Of a DNA stretch of 7,881 bases, positions 1 through 5,163 are shown in pieces. A program made the position numbers and the translations under genes. Below the pieces are notes generated by a model that saw only the letters and a program-made list of their open reading frames with translations, was not told the origin of the DNA and did no database searches. This DNA is from Candidatus Atribacter fermentans (GTDB lineage: Bacteria; Atribacterota; Atribacteria; Atribacterales; Atribacteraceae), in NCBI GenBank assembly GCA_012517485.1, contig JAAYUT010000298.1:1-7881 (forward strand), in the 5' to 3' direction. Positions within the stretch are counted from its first letter, which is position 1. Every line of letters starts with the position of its first letter.

Positions 1-765
1 ATCGAAGGGAAGGTTCAATCATTACCTCCCGAACTCATCAAAGATGTGAGCTTGCTGGTGGATATAGGTGGTATGGTGGTTTCATCCTCTGATTTAAAAG
101 TCTATAACCTACAACTTCATCCTGAAAAATTAGATGGTTTGAATAAAAAGAAATATGGCTTTTACGTGCAATCGGATAATCCTCCCTCCTGGGTGAGTTA
201 TATCTGGGATTTTGGTGATGGAAGAATCGAAGAGACTGAGAGTACATCAATGACCCATACCTATGAATCAGAGGGTGAATATCAAATCCAAGTTCAAATG
301 AAAGATGCCAATACTGGGAAAATTCTTGCCACGGCCAATGGGAAAGCCTCTATTTTATCCCAAGAAGAAAGTGATATTCCGGACACGATTGTATCCTCAA
401 CCCCTGAGCCAACTTTAATGATTGATTCAGTTTTGATTGAAGAGACTCCTCCTCCAAACCTCATTACTCCTGCTCCGACACCTGATGAAGAAGCACATCG
501 ACAACAAGTCCTTGCTGAATACCGATCAATTTATCCTGGTTATTTATCCTGGTTTCATAAGATTGGTCGTGTTGAGGTTATTGCTAATGCCGAAGAAGTT
601 GGACCTAATCTCTATCGGGTAGCGTATGTATTATGGCAGATCATCGAAGATGGGCCTAGAAAAGGTGAAGAGTACAAAGCAGTTGAACTTGATTTGAATT
701 TTAACTTAGGCCAGCTGGAAGCTGATTTAGGACTGATGAAGAAAAATTTAGGATTAGAGGAATAA
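1..765 (+). CDS. PKD-domain protein, 5' end outside the window
   Basis: The reading frame is open from the first base, and the earliest internal candidate start (GTG at 46) has no ribosome binding site, so the gene most likely begins left of the window; 254 codons are visible. Around visible residues 50-120 there is a PKD-type beta-sandwich domain: the hallmark WDFGDG (residues 69-74) is followed by THTYESEGEYQIQVQ, the usual T-H-x-Y-x-x-x-G-x-Y pattern. PKD domains are generally extracellular spacer or binding modules. A Pro/Thr/Glu-rich linker follows (about residues 120-165), then a C-terminal region of about 85 residues ending in an acidic helix, which I do not recognise. No signal peptide or membrane anchor is visible, but the N-terminus is missing. 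No clear terminator follows; the repeat island begins about 135 bp downstream. The PKD call is firm; the overall function is unknown. Confidence 0.8.
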   Translation: MEGKVQSLPPELIKDVSLLVDIGGMVVSSSDLKVYNLQLHPEKLDGLNKKKYGFYVQSDNPPSWVSYIWDFGDGRIEETESTSMTHTYESEGEYQIQVQMKDANTGKILATANGKASILSQEESDIPDTIVSSTPEPTLMIDSVLIEETPPPNLITPAPTPDEEAHRQQVLAEYRSIYPGYLSWFHKIGRVEVIANAEEVGPNLYRVAYVLWQIIEDGPRKGEEYKAVELDLNFNLGQLEADLGLMKKNLGLEE

Positions 766-900
766 AGTTAAATTTATTCGCCAGATATATTGTCAGTAAA
801 AGATGAGGATGAAAAAAAGACCAAGGGGGAGAGTCGGTATTGGCGAAAATCGCCGAAGGGACGAGGGTGAAAAGGAAAGAAGGTTATGTCTTCTTCATCA

Positions 901-1033
901 TTTCTGAGGAGCGTCTTATGCGACGTGGCAATCTCATCCAACCGCTCCGTCATTGCGAGGAGTGCAGCGACGTGGCAATCTCATCCAACCGCTCCGTCAT
1001 TGCGAGGAGTGCAGCGACGTGGCAATCTCATCC
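901..1033. repeat. Tandem array of a 47-bp dispersed repeat, about 2.7 copies
   Basis: A 47-bp unit starting CGTCATTGCGAGGAGTGCAG is complete at 948-994 and repeated exactly as far as 1033 (995-1033, cut short). A diverged copy at about 901-947 has TTTCTGAGGAG at its left end and a centre 4 nt longer. Each unit has short inverted ends, ATTGC (952-956) and GCAAT (975-979), so it can form a small hairpin. The family resembles palindromic repeats scattered in many unrelated bacterial genomes, whose translation gives spurious peptides such as SVIARSAATWQSH. Two overlapping open frames here are such artefacts. No coding role is proposed. Confidence 0.9.
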
Positions 1034-1065
1034 TTTTAAAGTTTTTTGAAAAAGAAAATAGAAAA

Positions 1066-1166
1066 AGATGAGATCCTCACGGCTTCAAGAAACGAAGCCT
1101 CAGGATGACACCTTCGGTATCAGATGAGATCCTCACGGCTTCAAGAAACGAAGCCTCAGGATGACA
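1066..1166. repeat. Pair of identical 45-bp hairpin repeats
   Basis: Two identical 45-bp copies lie at 1066-1110 and 1122-1166, separated by 11 bp. Each contains GGCTTC and GAAGCC around a 7-nt loop, flanked by ATCCT and AGGAT, giving an 11-bp stem interrupted by a small asymmetric internal loop. The ends AGATGAGATCC and CTCAGGATGACA resemble another dispersed bacterial hairpin repeat. The exact identity of the copies suggests recent duplication or gene conversion. There is no T-tract, so it is not a typical terminator. Confidence 0.88.
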
Positions 1167-1170
1167 GATT

Positions 1171-1263
1171 AAAGGCACCCTCCCCCTCGGAGTGGCGCCC
1201 ACGGAGGGGAATTGTTGGATTTATTCCCCCATTGAGGAGGGATTCAGGGGGGGGTGTGCCTTT
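1171..1263. repeat. 93-bp inverted-repeat element with AAAGGCAC ends
   Basis: The element is bounded by perfect 8-bp inverted ends, AAAGGCAC (1171-1178) and GTGCCTTT (1256-1263), extended inward by a C-run on the left and a G-run (1247-1254) on the right. The inside holds further pairable G- and C-rich blocks. It starts 5 bp after the preceding hairpin pair. The architecture is like a very small non-autonomous (MITE-like) or REP-like element; no transposase is present and no target duplication was established. An open frame running through it from 1192 is judged spurious. Confidence 0.7.
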
Positions 1264-1360
1264 CGTTTTTTAATGAATTCCTTTTTCACCTATTCTGTTA
1301 TTTTTAAGATAGACCCTCATAATTCTTTTATGGTAACAGTTAAGAATGAAAATGATTTCC

Positions 1361-1443
1361 CCCTCACCTACACCTTTCCCACAAGGGGCGAGGAAAAAAG
1401 AACTCGTTCCTTCTCCTTTGATGGGAGAAGGTTAGAATGAGGG
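1361..1443. repeat. 83-bp imperfect inverted-repeat element
   Basis: The arms 1361-1380 and 1423-1443 are imperfect reverse complements: CCCTCA pairs with TGAGGG, then a loop, then CTA/TAG-, ACCTT/AAGGT- and CCC/GGG-like matches. The middle holds CACAAGGGGCGAGG and a CTCCTTTGATGGGAG segment that forms a smaller hairpin. This resembles a dispersed repeat built on CCCTCACCCTAACCC-like ends, here with point changes, so it is probably an old copy. The stretch 1264-1360 before it and 1444-1533 after it show nothing I can name. Confidence 0.65.
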
Positions 1444-1533
1444 TGAGAACTAAGAATAAGATCCCAGTTGGTTGCTATAGATGGGATTCCTATAAAAATA
1501 TATATGTATTTACAGGATAGATATTCATTTCAA

Positions 1534-1839
1534 TTAAGTTAATAGACTTTGCGGTGCGAGGGCTCGATAGGGTATTCCTTCTCTTGGTTTCGCCATCCAA
1601 GGCGCAACAGTTTCTTTCCATTTCAAGTAATGGGGAGTCTGCTTATGGGCTGCGGCAGCTTCTAATGAATCATAGGCCTCATAAAGAAGAAATTGAGTTG
1701 GATCATTGTTGCTTTGTAAAACATCAAAACGAAGATTACCCGGTTCTTTGACAGAATAATTATGGTTTTCTAAGCTCGCTTGAATAAAATCATTGACATT
1801 TTCCGGTTTTACCCAGACATAAACGCAGGTCACATACAT
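1534..1839 (-). CDS. LsrG-like antibiotic biosynthesis monooxygenase (ABM) domain protein
   Basis: A complete 101-residue protein. It matches the small dimeric ferredoxin-like ABM fold along its whole length and is closest in my recognition to LsrG, the isomerase that processes phospho-AI-2 in enterics: the shared signatures are the start MYVTCVYVWVKPENVNDF, the block GNLRFDVLQ (residues 34-42), YEAY (53-56) and AHKQTPHY (64-71). The start is supported by GGAGG at 1847-1851 (minus strand) with a 7-nt spacer. The wider family also includes quinol monooxygenases and uncharacterised sugar-locus proteins, so the substrate is uncertain; no other lsr gene is in the window. It is transcribed away from the LacI operon. 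A gene remnant lies 42 bp upstream on the same strand, suggesting the leftover end of a decayed operon. Family is confident, reaction is not. Confidence 0.85.
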   Translation of the reverse strand: MYVTCVYVWVKPENVNDFIQASLENHNYSVKEPGNLRFDVLQSNNDPTQFLLYEAYDSLEAAAAHKQTPHYLKWKETVAPWMAKPREGIPYRALAPQSLLT

Positions 1840-1844
1840 AATTT

Positions 1845-1851
1845 AACCTCC
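1845..1851 (-). promoter_or_regulatory. Ribosome binding site of the ABM gene
   Basis: Read on the minus strand this is GGAGGTT, ending 5 nt before the ATG at 1839-1837 (GGAGG to ATG spacer 7 nt). It fixes the start of the LsrG-like gene and shows that the gene still has intact translation signals although its upstream neighbour appears broken. Confidence 0.75.
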
Positions 1852-1881
1852 ACTTCTTCAGAAAATTTGGAACATTTTTGA

Positions 1882-2058
1882 CTAACTTGATATAAGTCCC
1901 TGACTTACCTTGAGATATTCCTTAGTTTTTTCAAAATGGTGGTATTGAGATGTTCCCTCTAAAATGACCACCATTGCACCAGCAAGTTTTTGGAAATAAA
2001 GAGCAGAGGGATCGGGATTTATTTCATCACATTCTCCGCTAGTAAATAAGGTATGAAC
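1882..2058 (-). pseudogene. Start-less C-terminal remnant of an unidentified gene
   Basis: On the minus strand a frame of 58 codons runs from just after an in-frame TAA (2061-2059) to a TAG (1884-1882). Its translation is protein-like, with segments FTSGECDEINPDPSALYF, QKLAGAMVVILEGTSQYHHF and EKTKEYLKVSQGL, but there is no ATG, GTG or TTG near its beginning; the first ATG would leave only 31 residues. It ends 42 bp before the ABM start, a normal operon distance. I read it as the C-terminal end of a longer enzyme whose 5' part was lost, with non-coding AT-rich DNA now joined to it. I do not recognise the family. The alternative, a chance open frame, is possible given the short length. Confidence 0.45.
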
Positions 2059-2061
2059 TTA

Positions 2062-2401
2062 TATACCATAAACGAAATTTTTAAAAGTTCCAGTGATAGT
2101 AGAAAAATAATGGCAGTTCATTCAATTTACTTCAAATGAAAAAGCATTGCTTAACAATAAATTATAAAAATTATAAACAATTTTTAAAAAACATCAAAAT
2201 ATTTTATCATTTTTATTGGATTAACTATTCATTAAGCTTTAACTCAATAAAATAATTGAGAAATTCAAAAAATTTTTTTATTTGAGTGAAAAGGATACCT
2301 TTTCTCTGATTTAAAGTAAGCAAAGTAGAAATTTGTAAATGAATTTTTAAGTCAAGCAAAAAAGTTGATTTCTAGGTGAATAGTATGCTTTTTTAAAATA
2401 T
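2062..2401. other. AT-rich intergenic stretch without a gene
   Basis: About 340 bp, far more AT-rich than the flanking genes, with no convincing open frame on either strand. Two small inverted repeats are visible: CTCAAT/ATTGAG (2243-2248 and 2255-2260) followed on the plus strand by A/T runs, and GAAAAGG-ATA-CCTTTTC (2288-2304). Neither has the form of a full terminator. The region probably holds upstream promoter DNA of the LacI gene and perhaps of the minus-strand genes, but no specific minus-strand promoter could be assigned. Confidence 0.5.
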
Positions 2402-2415
2402 TACAAACGATTGTA
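2402..2415. promoter_or_regulatory. Upstream LacI-type operator (O2)
   Basis: TACAAACGATTGTA is a 14-bp palindrome with one mismatched pair and a central CG, typical of LacI-family operators. Its core matches the perfect operator at 2480-2491 in 11 of 12 positions. The two centres are 77 bp apart, about 7.3 helical turns, compatible with a repression loop. The link to the adjacent LacI gene is inference. Confidence 0.6.
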
Positions 2416-2469
2416 TTAATTTGATATTTTTGGAATAAAATTTAATTAATTATTCATATAAAATAATGA

Positions 2470-2497
2470 TTGACATAAGACAAACGTTTGTTATACT
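2470..2497 (+). promoter_or_regulatory. Sigma-70-type promoter of the LacI gene
   Basis: A perfect -35 box TTGACA (2470-2475) and a good -10 box TATACT (2492-2497) are separated by 16 bp. Transcription would start near 2503-2505, so the ribosome binding site GGAGGG (2506-2511) would sit almost at the RNA 5' end and the leader would be only about 14 nt. The spacer is filled by the perfect operator palindrome, so repressor and RNA polymerase should exclude each other. Confidence 0.8.
2480..2491. promoter_or_regulatory. LacI-type operator (O1) inside the promoter spacer
   Basis: ACAAACGTTTGT is a perfect 12-bp palindrome centred on CG, the usual form of LacI-family operators. It lies between the -35 and -10 boxes of the promoter for the LacI gene, which strongly suggests negative autoregulation. 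The second near-copy upstream supports a real binding site rather than chance. Confidence 0.78.
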
Positions 2498-2517
2498 GAT
2501 TTCATGGAGGGAAAAAG

Positions 2518-3525
2518 ATGTCAACAACCATAAAAGATATAGCAAAATATTTAGGTATTTCCCCAGGAACAGTTTCCCGAGCACTTCAAAAAAGCTCCAG
2601 AGTTTCGAAGGAAACTATCCAAAAAGTTGAAGAAGCAGCCAAAAAATTAAAATACCGCCCAAATATTACCGCTCAAAGATTAGTATCAGGAAGAACTCAC
2701 AACATAGGAGTTATTCTAAGTAAAGATATCCGAGAGTATACTTCAGTTCAATTATTTAACTCAATCATTCTAAACGGTATTTTGGAAGTTGCTGAAGCTC
2801 ATAATTATAATCTCAATTTTGCCATCGACTCTCAAGGTGAAAAGCAAGGTGCGTTATCAAGAATTTTACAAAATCATGATGTTGATGGGGTTTTAATCAT
2901 CAATGTGGTGAGTGAGGATATCATTGCTTCCCTTAGAACCAATGGGATACCCGTCGTTTTAATTGATAACCATTTTGACAACCACTCGGAATTTGCTGTG
3001 AATAATGATGATCGATATGGCGCTTATATTGCAACCAAGCATTTGATTTCTTTAGGATACCCATCGGTGGGATTAATTGGAATTACCGAAGAAGCTTTTC
3101 ATCGAGAATGTTTATCTGGATATATGCAGGCTATCACGGAATATGGGTTACGAATAGAGCCTTTTTTTATTCAGAAAGGGACTGGGAGCATGGAATCCGC
3201 TTATGATTTAACCCGAAAAATGATTAAACAAAACCATCTTCCCCGAGCCTTTTTTGTTGTAACCGATGAAATGGCGATAGGAGTTATACGAGCACTCATT
3301 GATTCTGGTTTAAATGTTCCTCAAGATATCGCAATAGTAGGTATGGATGATATCCCGCTCCTTGATTATGTAGATCCTCCTTTAACTACAGTGAGAATAT
3401 ATATTGCTGAAATGGGAAGAACTGCTGTTGGGATGCTTCTTGATTTAATTCGTGGAAAATATCATGGCAGAAACCAAATTGCTATTCAACCGAAATTAGT
3501 GATTCGTAAAACCTGCGGGGCATAA
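2518..3525 (+). CDS. LacI-family transcriptional repressor
   Basis: A complete 335-residue regulator of normal LacI length. Residues 4-23 (TIKDIAKYLGISPGTVSRAL) are the N-terminal helix-turn-helix, with SPGTVSRAL as the recognition helix region. Residues about 47-60 (YRPNITAQRLVSGRT) are the hinge helix that inserts in the minor groove. Residues 62-335 form the periplasmic-binding-protein-like effector domain, with the usual markers GIPVVLIDNHFD, YGAYIATKHLISLGY, FFVVTDEMAIGVIRAL, AIVGMDDIPLLDYVDPPLTTV and a terminal LVIRKTC. The ATG is fixed by GGAGGG at 2506-2511 with a 6-nt spacer. Two matching palindromes upstream are its probable operators, so it likely represses itself. It precedes an M24-fold gene and a sugar-type importer, hence its inducer is probably the imported sugar or a derivative; the sugar cannot be read from the sequence. 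Confidence 0.95.
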   Translation: MSTTIKDIAKYLGISPGTVSRALQKSSRVSKETIQKVEEAAKKLKYRPNITAQRLVSGRTHNIGVILSKDIREYTSVQLFNSIILNGILEVAEAHNYNLNFAIDSQGEKQGALSRILQNHDVDGVLIINVVSEDIIASLRTNGIPVVLIDNHFDNHSEFAVNNDDRYGAYIATKHLISLGYPSVGLIGITEEAFHRECLSGYMQAITEYGLRIEPFFIQKGTGSMESAYDLTRKMIKQNHLPRAFFVVTDEMAIGVIRALIDSGLNVPQDIAIVGMDDIPLLDYVDPPLTTVRIYIAEMGRTAVGMLLDLIRGKYHGRNQIAIQPKLVIRKTCGA

Positions 3526-3612
3526 TAAAGTTTCGTACTACTTTGTTTTAGGCAAAGGTGATAAATCGATCAAACCAGTTTTAGAGTAAAAGATATGGAT
3601 GGTATTAAATTC

Positions 3613-3643
3613 TTTACATTGAACTAACCATTAGATTTATAAG
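3613..3643 (+). promoter_or_regulatory. Possible weak promoter before the M24-fold gene
   Basis: TTTACA (3613-3618) and TATAAG (3638-3643) resemble -35 and -10 boxes but the 19-bp spacer is long. The 180-bp gap after the LacI gene contains no convincing terminator and no copy of the LacI palindrome, so the M24-fold gene may be expressed from here, by readthrough from the LacI promoter, or both. Confidence 0.3.
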
Positions 3644-3705
3644 ATAGGACATTCGATTTTTTAAAAAATTTCTCAACAAAGCATCAACGAATAGGAGGAT
3701 AAAAA

Positions 3706-4938
3706 ATGGGATTTAATTTAGAAAGTTATATTGCACAGTGTCAGCCGGTTGACCTTTCAGTTCACATCCCTCGAGAAGAATTTGAAGACCGAGTCGAAAG
3801 AATCCGAGCTGAAATGGAAAACCGCCAGGTGGATGTTGCTATTGCTTTTGGGAATGAATTAAGGCCTGGCGATACAGGCTGGATTACAAATTATGATCCA
3901 CAAATTGAACCAACTGCTGTAGTGATTGGTCCTGAGAAGATTTTTGTTTTAGGTGGTCCAGAGGGAAAGCTTTATGCTGAACAATCAATGCAAGTTGGAG
4001 AATTTCGTTGTCTTCAAGAACTGAAAATCCCTGAAGAAGACTACCCAGGTTTTGAGTTTTTTACACTTTATGAAATCTTGTATGAAGCGTGTGGTTTTCC
4101 ACCAAAATCATTAGGTATACTTACCTGTTCGGATATCATCACTCAGGCTTTTTATGAACTTATTTTTAATACTTCTATTCAAAAAGTTGATATGACCGAT
4201 TTTCTCCTCAAAGCAAGATATTTTAAAAGCAAGAACGAACTGAAGTGTATGCAGGTAGCTTCTCAAATTGCTACATATGCAATGAAAGCAATGATTCAAT
4301 CTATAGAACCAGGCAAACGCGAGTTGGAAATAGCAGCTATTGGAGAATTCGTTATGAAATATTTTGGTGCTGATCGCATTGGGGTATCTACCATCGTTGC
4401 CTCAGGGGAGAGAGCTTCATCAGTTTTAGGAAGAGCATCGAATCGGATTATCAAAGAAGGAGAAATGATTTTATTCTCGATAAGCCCCCGTTATGAAGGA
4501 ATGGCTTCTTGTGTTGGTCGATCGGTCATAGTGGGAGAACCAAACGCCGATCAGAAAGAGATATTTCAACATGTTCATCATGCTTATCAGCTTTCAATTG
4601 AAAGAATACGATATAATTCACCCGCTCGAGACGCAGATTTGGTAGCACGAAGTTATTTAAAACAATATAATTTAGAACCTCTATATAGCCAGATTCATAA
4701 TATTGGGTGGACTGAAGCTATGGAAGGGTATGGGGCGGCAACTCAATATTCAGAGTTCTCATTCCCTAAGGGAATAGCTCTGCAATTAGATATCGGAATA
4801 TTTGCAAAACCCTTTAAAAGTCTTAAAGCTGAATGTGTTGGAATAAGATTGGAAGATCCTCTCTGTATTACCCATGAGGGCATAACTGTAAATATGACGA
4901 ATTTACCACCAAATGTTCAAGATTTAGTCCAATTTTAA
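3706..4938 (+). CDS. M24/creatinase-fold protein lacking the usual metal ligands
   Basis: A complete 410-residue protein; AGGAGG at 3693-3698 with a 7-nt spacer fixes the ATG. Residues about 20-165 look like a creatinase/prolidase N-terminal domain and 170-400 the pita-bread M24 domain: NELKCMQVASQIA, IEPGKRELEIA, ASNRIIKEGEMILFSISPRYEG, IHNIG, GIRLEDPLCIT. Measured against the E. coli aminopeptidase P pattern, the five metal ligands D, D, H, E, E fall on S258, C269, W335, D362 and E383: only the last is kept and one is E-to-D. The creatinase catalytic His position is L241 and its Glu in the ALERT motif is G271, so it is not an ordinary creatinase either. It should not be annotated as an active Xaa-Pro peptidase. 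Located between a LacI regulator and a sugar importer, it may be a metal-free hydrolase with another substrate, or a non-catalytic binding or sensing protein. Fold call is strong; function unknown. The alignment was made by eye. Confidence 0.85.
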   Translation: MGFNLESYIAQCQPVDLSVHIPREEFEDRVERIRAEMENRQVDVAIAFGNELRPGDTGWITNYDPQIEPTAVVIGPEKIFVLGGPEGKLYAEQSMQVGEFRCLQELKIPEEDYPGFEFFTLYEILYEACGFPPKSLGILTCSDIITQAFYELIFNTSIQKVDMTDFLLKARYFKSKNELKCMQVASQIATYAMKAMIQSIEPGKRELEIAAIGEFVMKYFGADRIGVSTIVASGERASSVLGRASNRIIKEGEMILFSISPRYEGMASCVGRSVIVGEPNADQKEIFQHVHHAYQLSIERIRYNSPARDADLVARSYLKQYNLEPLYSQIHNIGWTEAMEGYGAATQYSEFSFPKGIALQLDIGIFAKPFKSLKAECVGIRLEDPLCITHEGITVNMTNLPPNVQDLVQF

Positions 4939-4940
4939 AA

Positions 4941-4953
4941 AGAAGGAGGTGAT
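4941..4953 (+). promoter_or_regulatory. Orphan near-perfect Shine-Dalgarno sequence
   Basis: Right after the M24-fold stop codon, AAGGAGGTGAT (4943-4953) matches the complement of the 16S rRNA 3' end over 11 nt, more than any gene start in this window. No ATG, GTG or TTG follows at a workable distance; the only nearby frame would be ATT-TAT-TCG-TAG at 4960-4971. It may be a relic of a lost gene start, a leader-peptide site, or a regulatory ribosome standby site acting on the hairpin that follows. Confidence 0.45.
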
Positions 4954-4987
4954 ATCAGGATTTATTCGTAGAAAAGATAGCGAGATG

Positions 4988-5031
4988 GGGAGAGTAAATC
5001 ACCCCCGCATAGTCGTTACTCTCCCGTTTTT
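4988..5031 (+). terminator. Rho-independent terminator or attenuator after the M24-fold gene
   Basis: A perfect 10-bp stem, GGGAGAGTAA (4988-4997) with TTACTCTCCC (5016-5025), encloses an 18-nt loop and is followed by GTTTTT. The loop is long for a terminator, and its first nine bases ATCACCCCC (4998-5006) can pair with the upstream GGAGGTGAT (4945-4953) at 8 of 9 positions. Position inside an apparent operon suggests partial termination or attenuation that separates M24-gene and importer expression. Confidence 0.7.
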
Positions 5032-5038
5032 CCCTAAA

Positions 5039-5077
5039 CCCCCTCTTTACTGTCATTTGGTTATTGTAAAGAGGGGG
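5039..5077 (+). promoter_or_regulatory. Perfect 12-bp RNA hairpin in the leader of the binding-protein gene
   Basis: CCCCCTCTTTAC (5039-5050) and GTAAAGAGGGGG (5066-5077) are perfect reverse complements around a 15-nt loop. No T-run follows on either strand, so it is not a classic terminator; it could protect the 5' end of a processed binding-protein mRNA. Its left arm, CCCTCTTT (5041-5048), could alternatively pair with the binding-protein Shine-Dalgarno AAGGAGGG (5157-5164) with one G-U pair, so folding of the hairpin would keep that site free. Confidence 0.6.
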
Positions 5078-5156
5078 CGAAACATACGAGATTGAGGGTT
5101 ATTTCGGAAAGGGAAGTTTTATTTGGGGGAGTAAAGCCTCATCAAATAAAAATTTT

Positions 5157-5163
5157 AAGGAGG
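5157..5163 (+). promoter_or_regulatory. Ribosome binding site that sets the binding-protein start
   Basis: AAGGAGG stands 6 nt before the ATG at 5170-5172. It decides the start: the same frame extends upstream to a TTG at 5092, but that codon lacks a ribosome binding site and would put 26 extra residues in front of a normal signal peptide. Confidence 0.88.

Noticed and set aside
840..1049. Open frame starting TTG at 840 (AKIAEGTRVKRKEG...) preceded by a G-rich stretch
   Set aside because: It runs straight into the 47-bp repeats and its second half is repeat translation; the small GGCGA-AAA-TCGCC hairpin at its start also speaks against a normal gene. A decayed short gene cannot be excluded.
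886..1071. Open frame across the tandem repeat (SVIARSAATWQSH-type peptide)
   Set aside because: The peptide is the well-known artefact of translating this palindromic repeat family; no ribosome binding site.
901..1166. CRISPR array
   Set aside because: Repeats are directly tandem or separated by 11 bp, with no unique spacers of 30-40 bp and no cas gene.
1192..1440. 82-codon plus-strand frame
   Set aside because: It spans two inverted-repeat elements and has no homology-like features or ribosome binding site.
1462..1487. Inverted repeat ATCCCA/TGGGAT downstream of the ABM gene
   Set aside because: Six pairs with a 14-nt or longer loop and no T-run on the minus strand; not a convincing terminator.
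1554..1751. 65-codon plus-strand frame
   Set aside because: It is antisense to the clearly coding LsrG-like gene.
3527..3549. Terminator after the LacI gene (AAAGT/ACTTT then GTTTT)
   Set aside because: The stem is only five AT-rich pairs; too weak to call.
4111..4299. 62-codon minus-strand frame
   Set aside because: It lies inside and antisense to the M24-fold gene, with no start signals.
4985..5094. Short frame from ATG 4985 through both leader hairpins
   Set aside because: It is too far (about 35 nt) from the orphan Shine-Dalgarno and its translation merely reads the two RNA stems.
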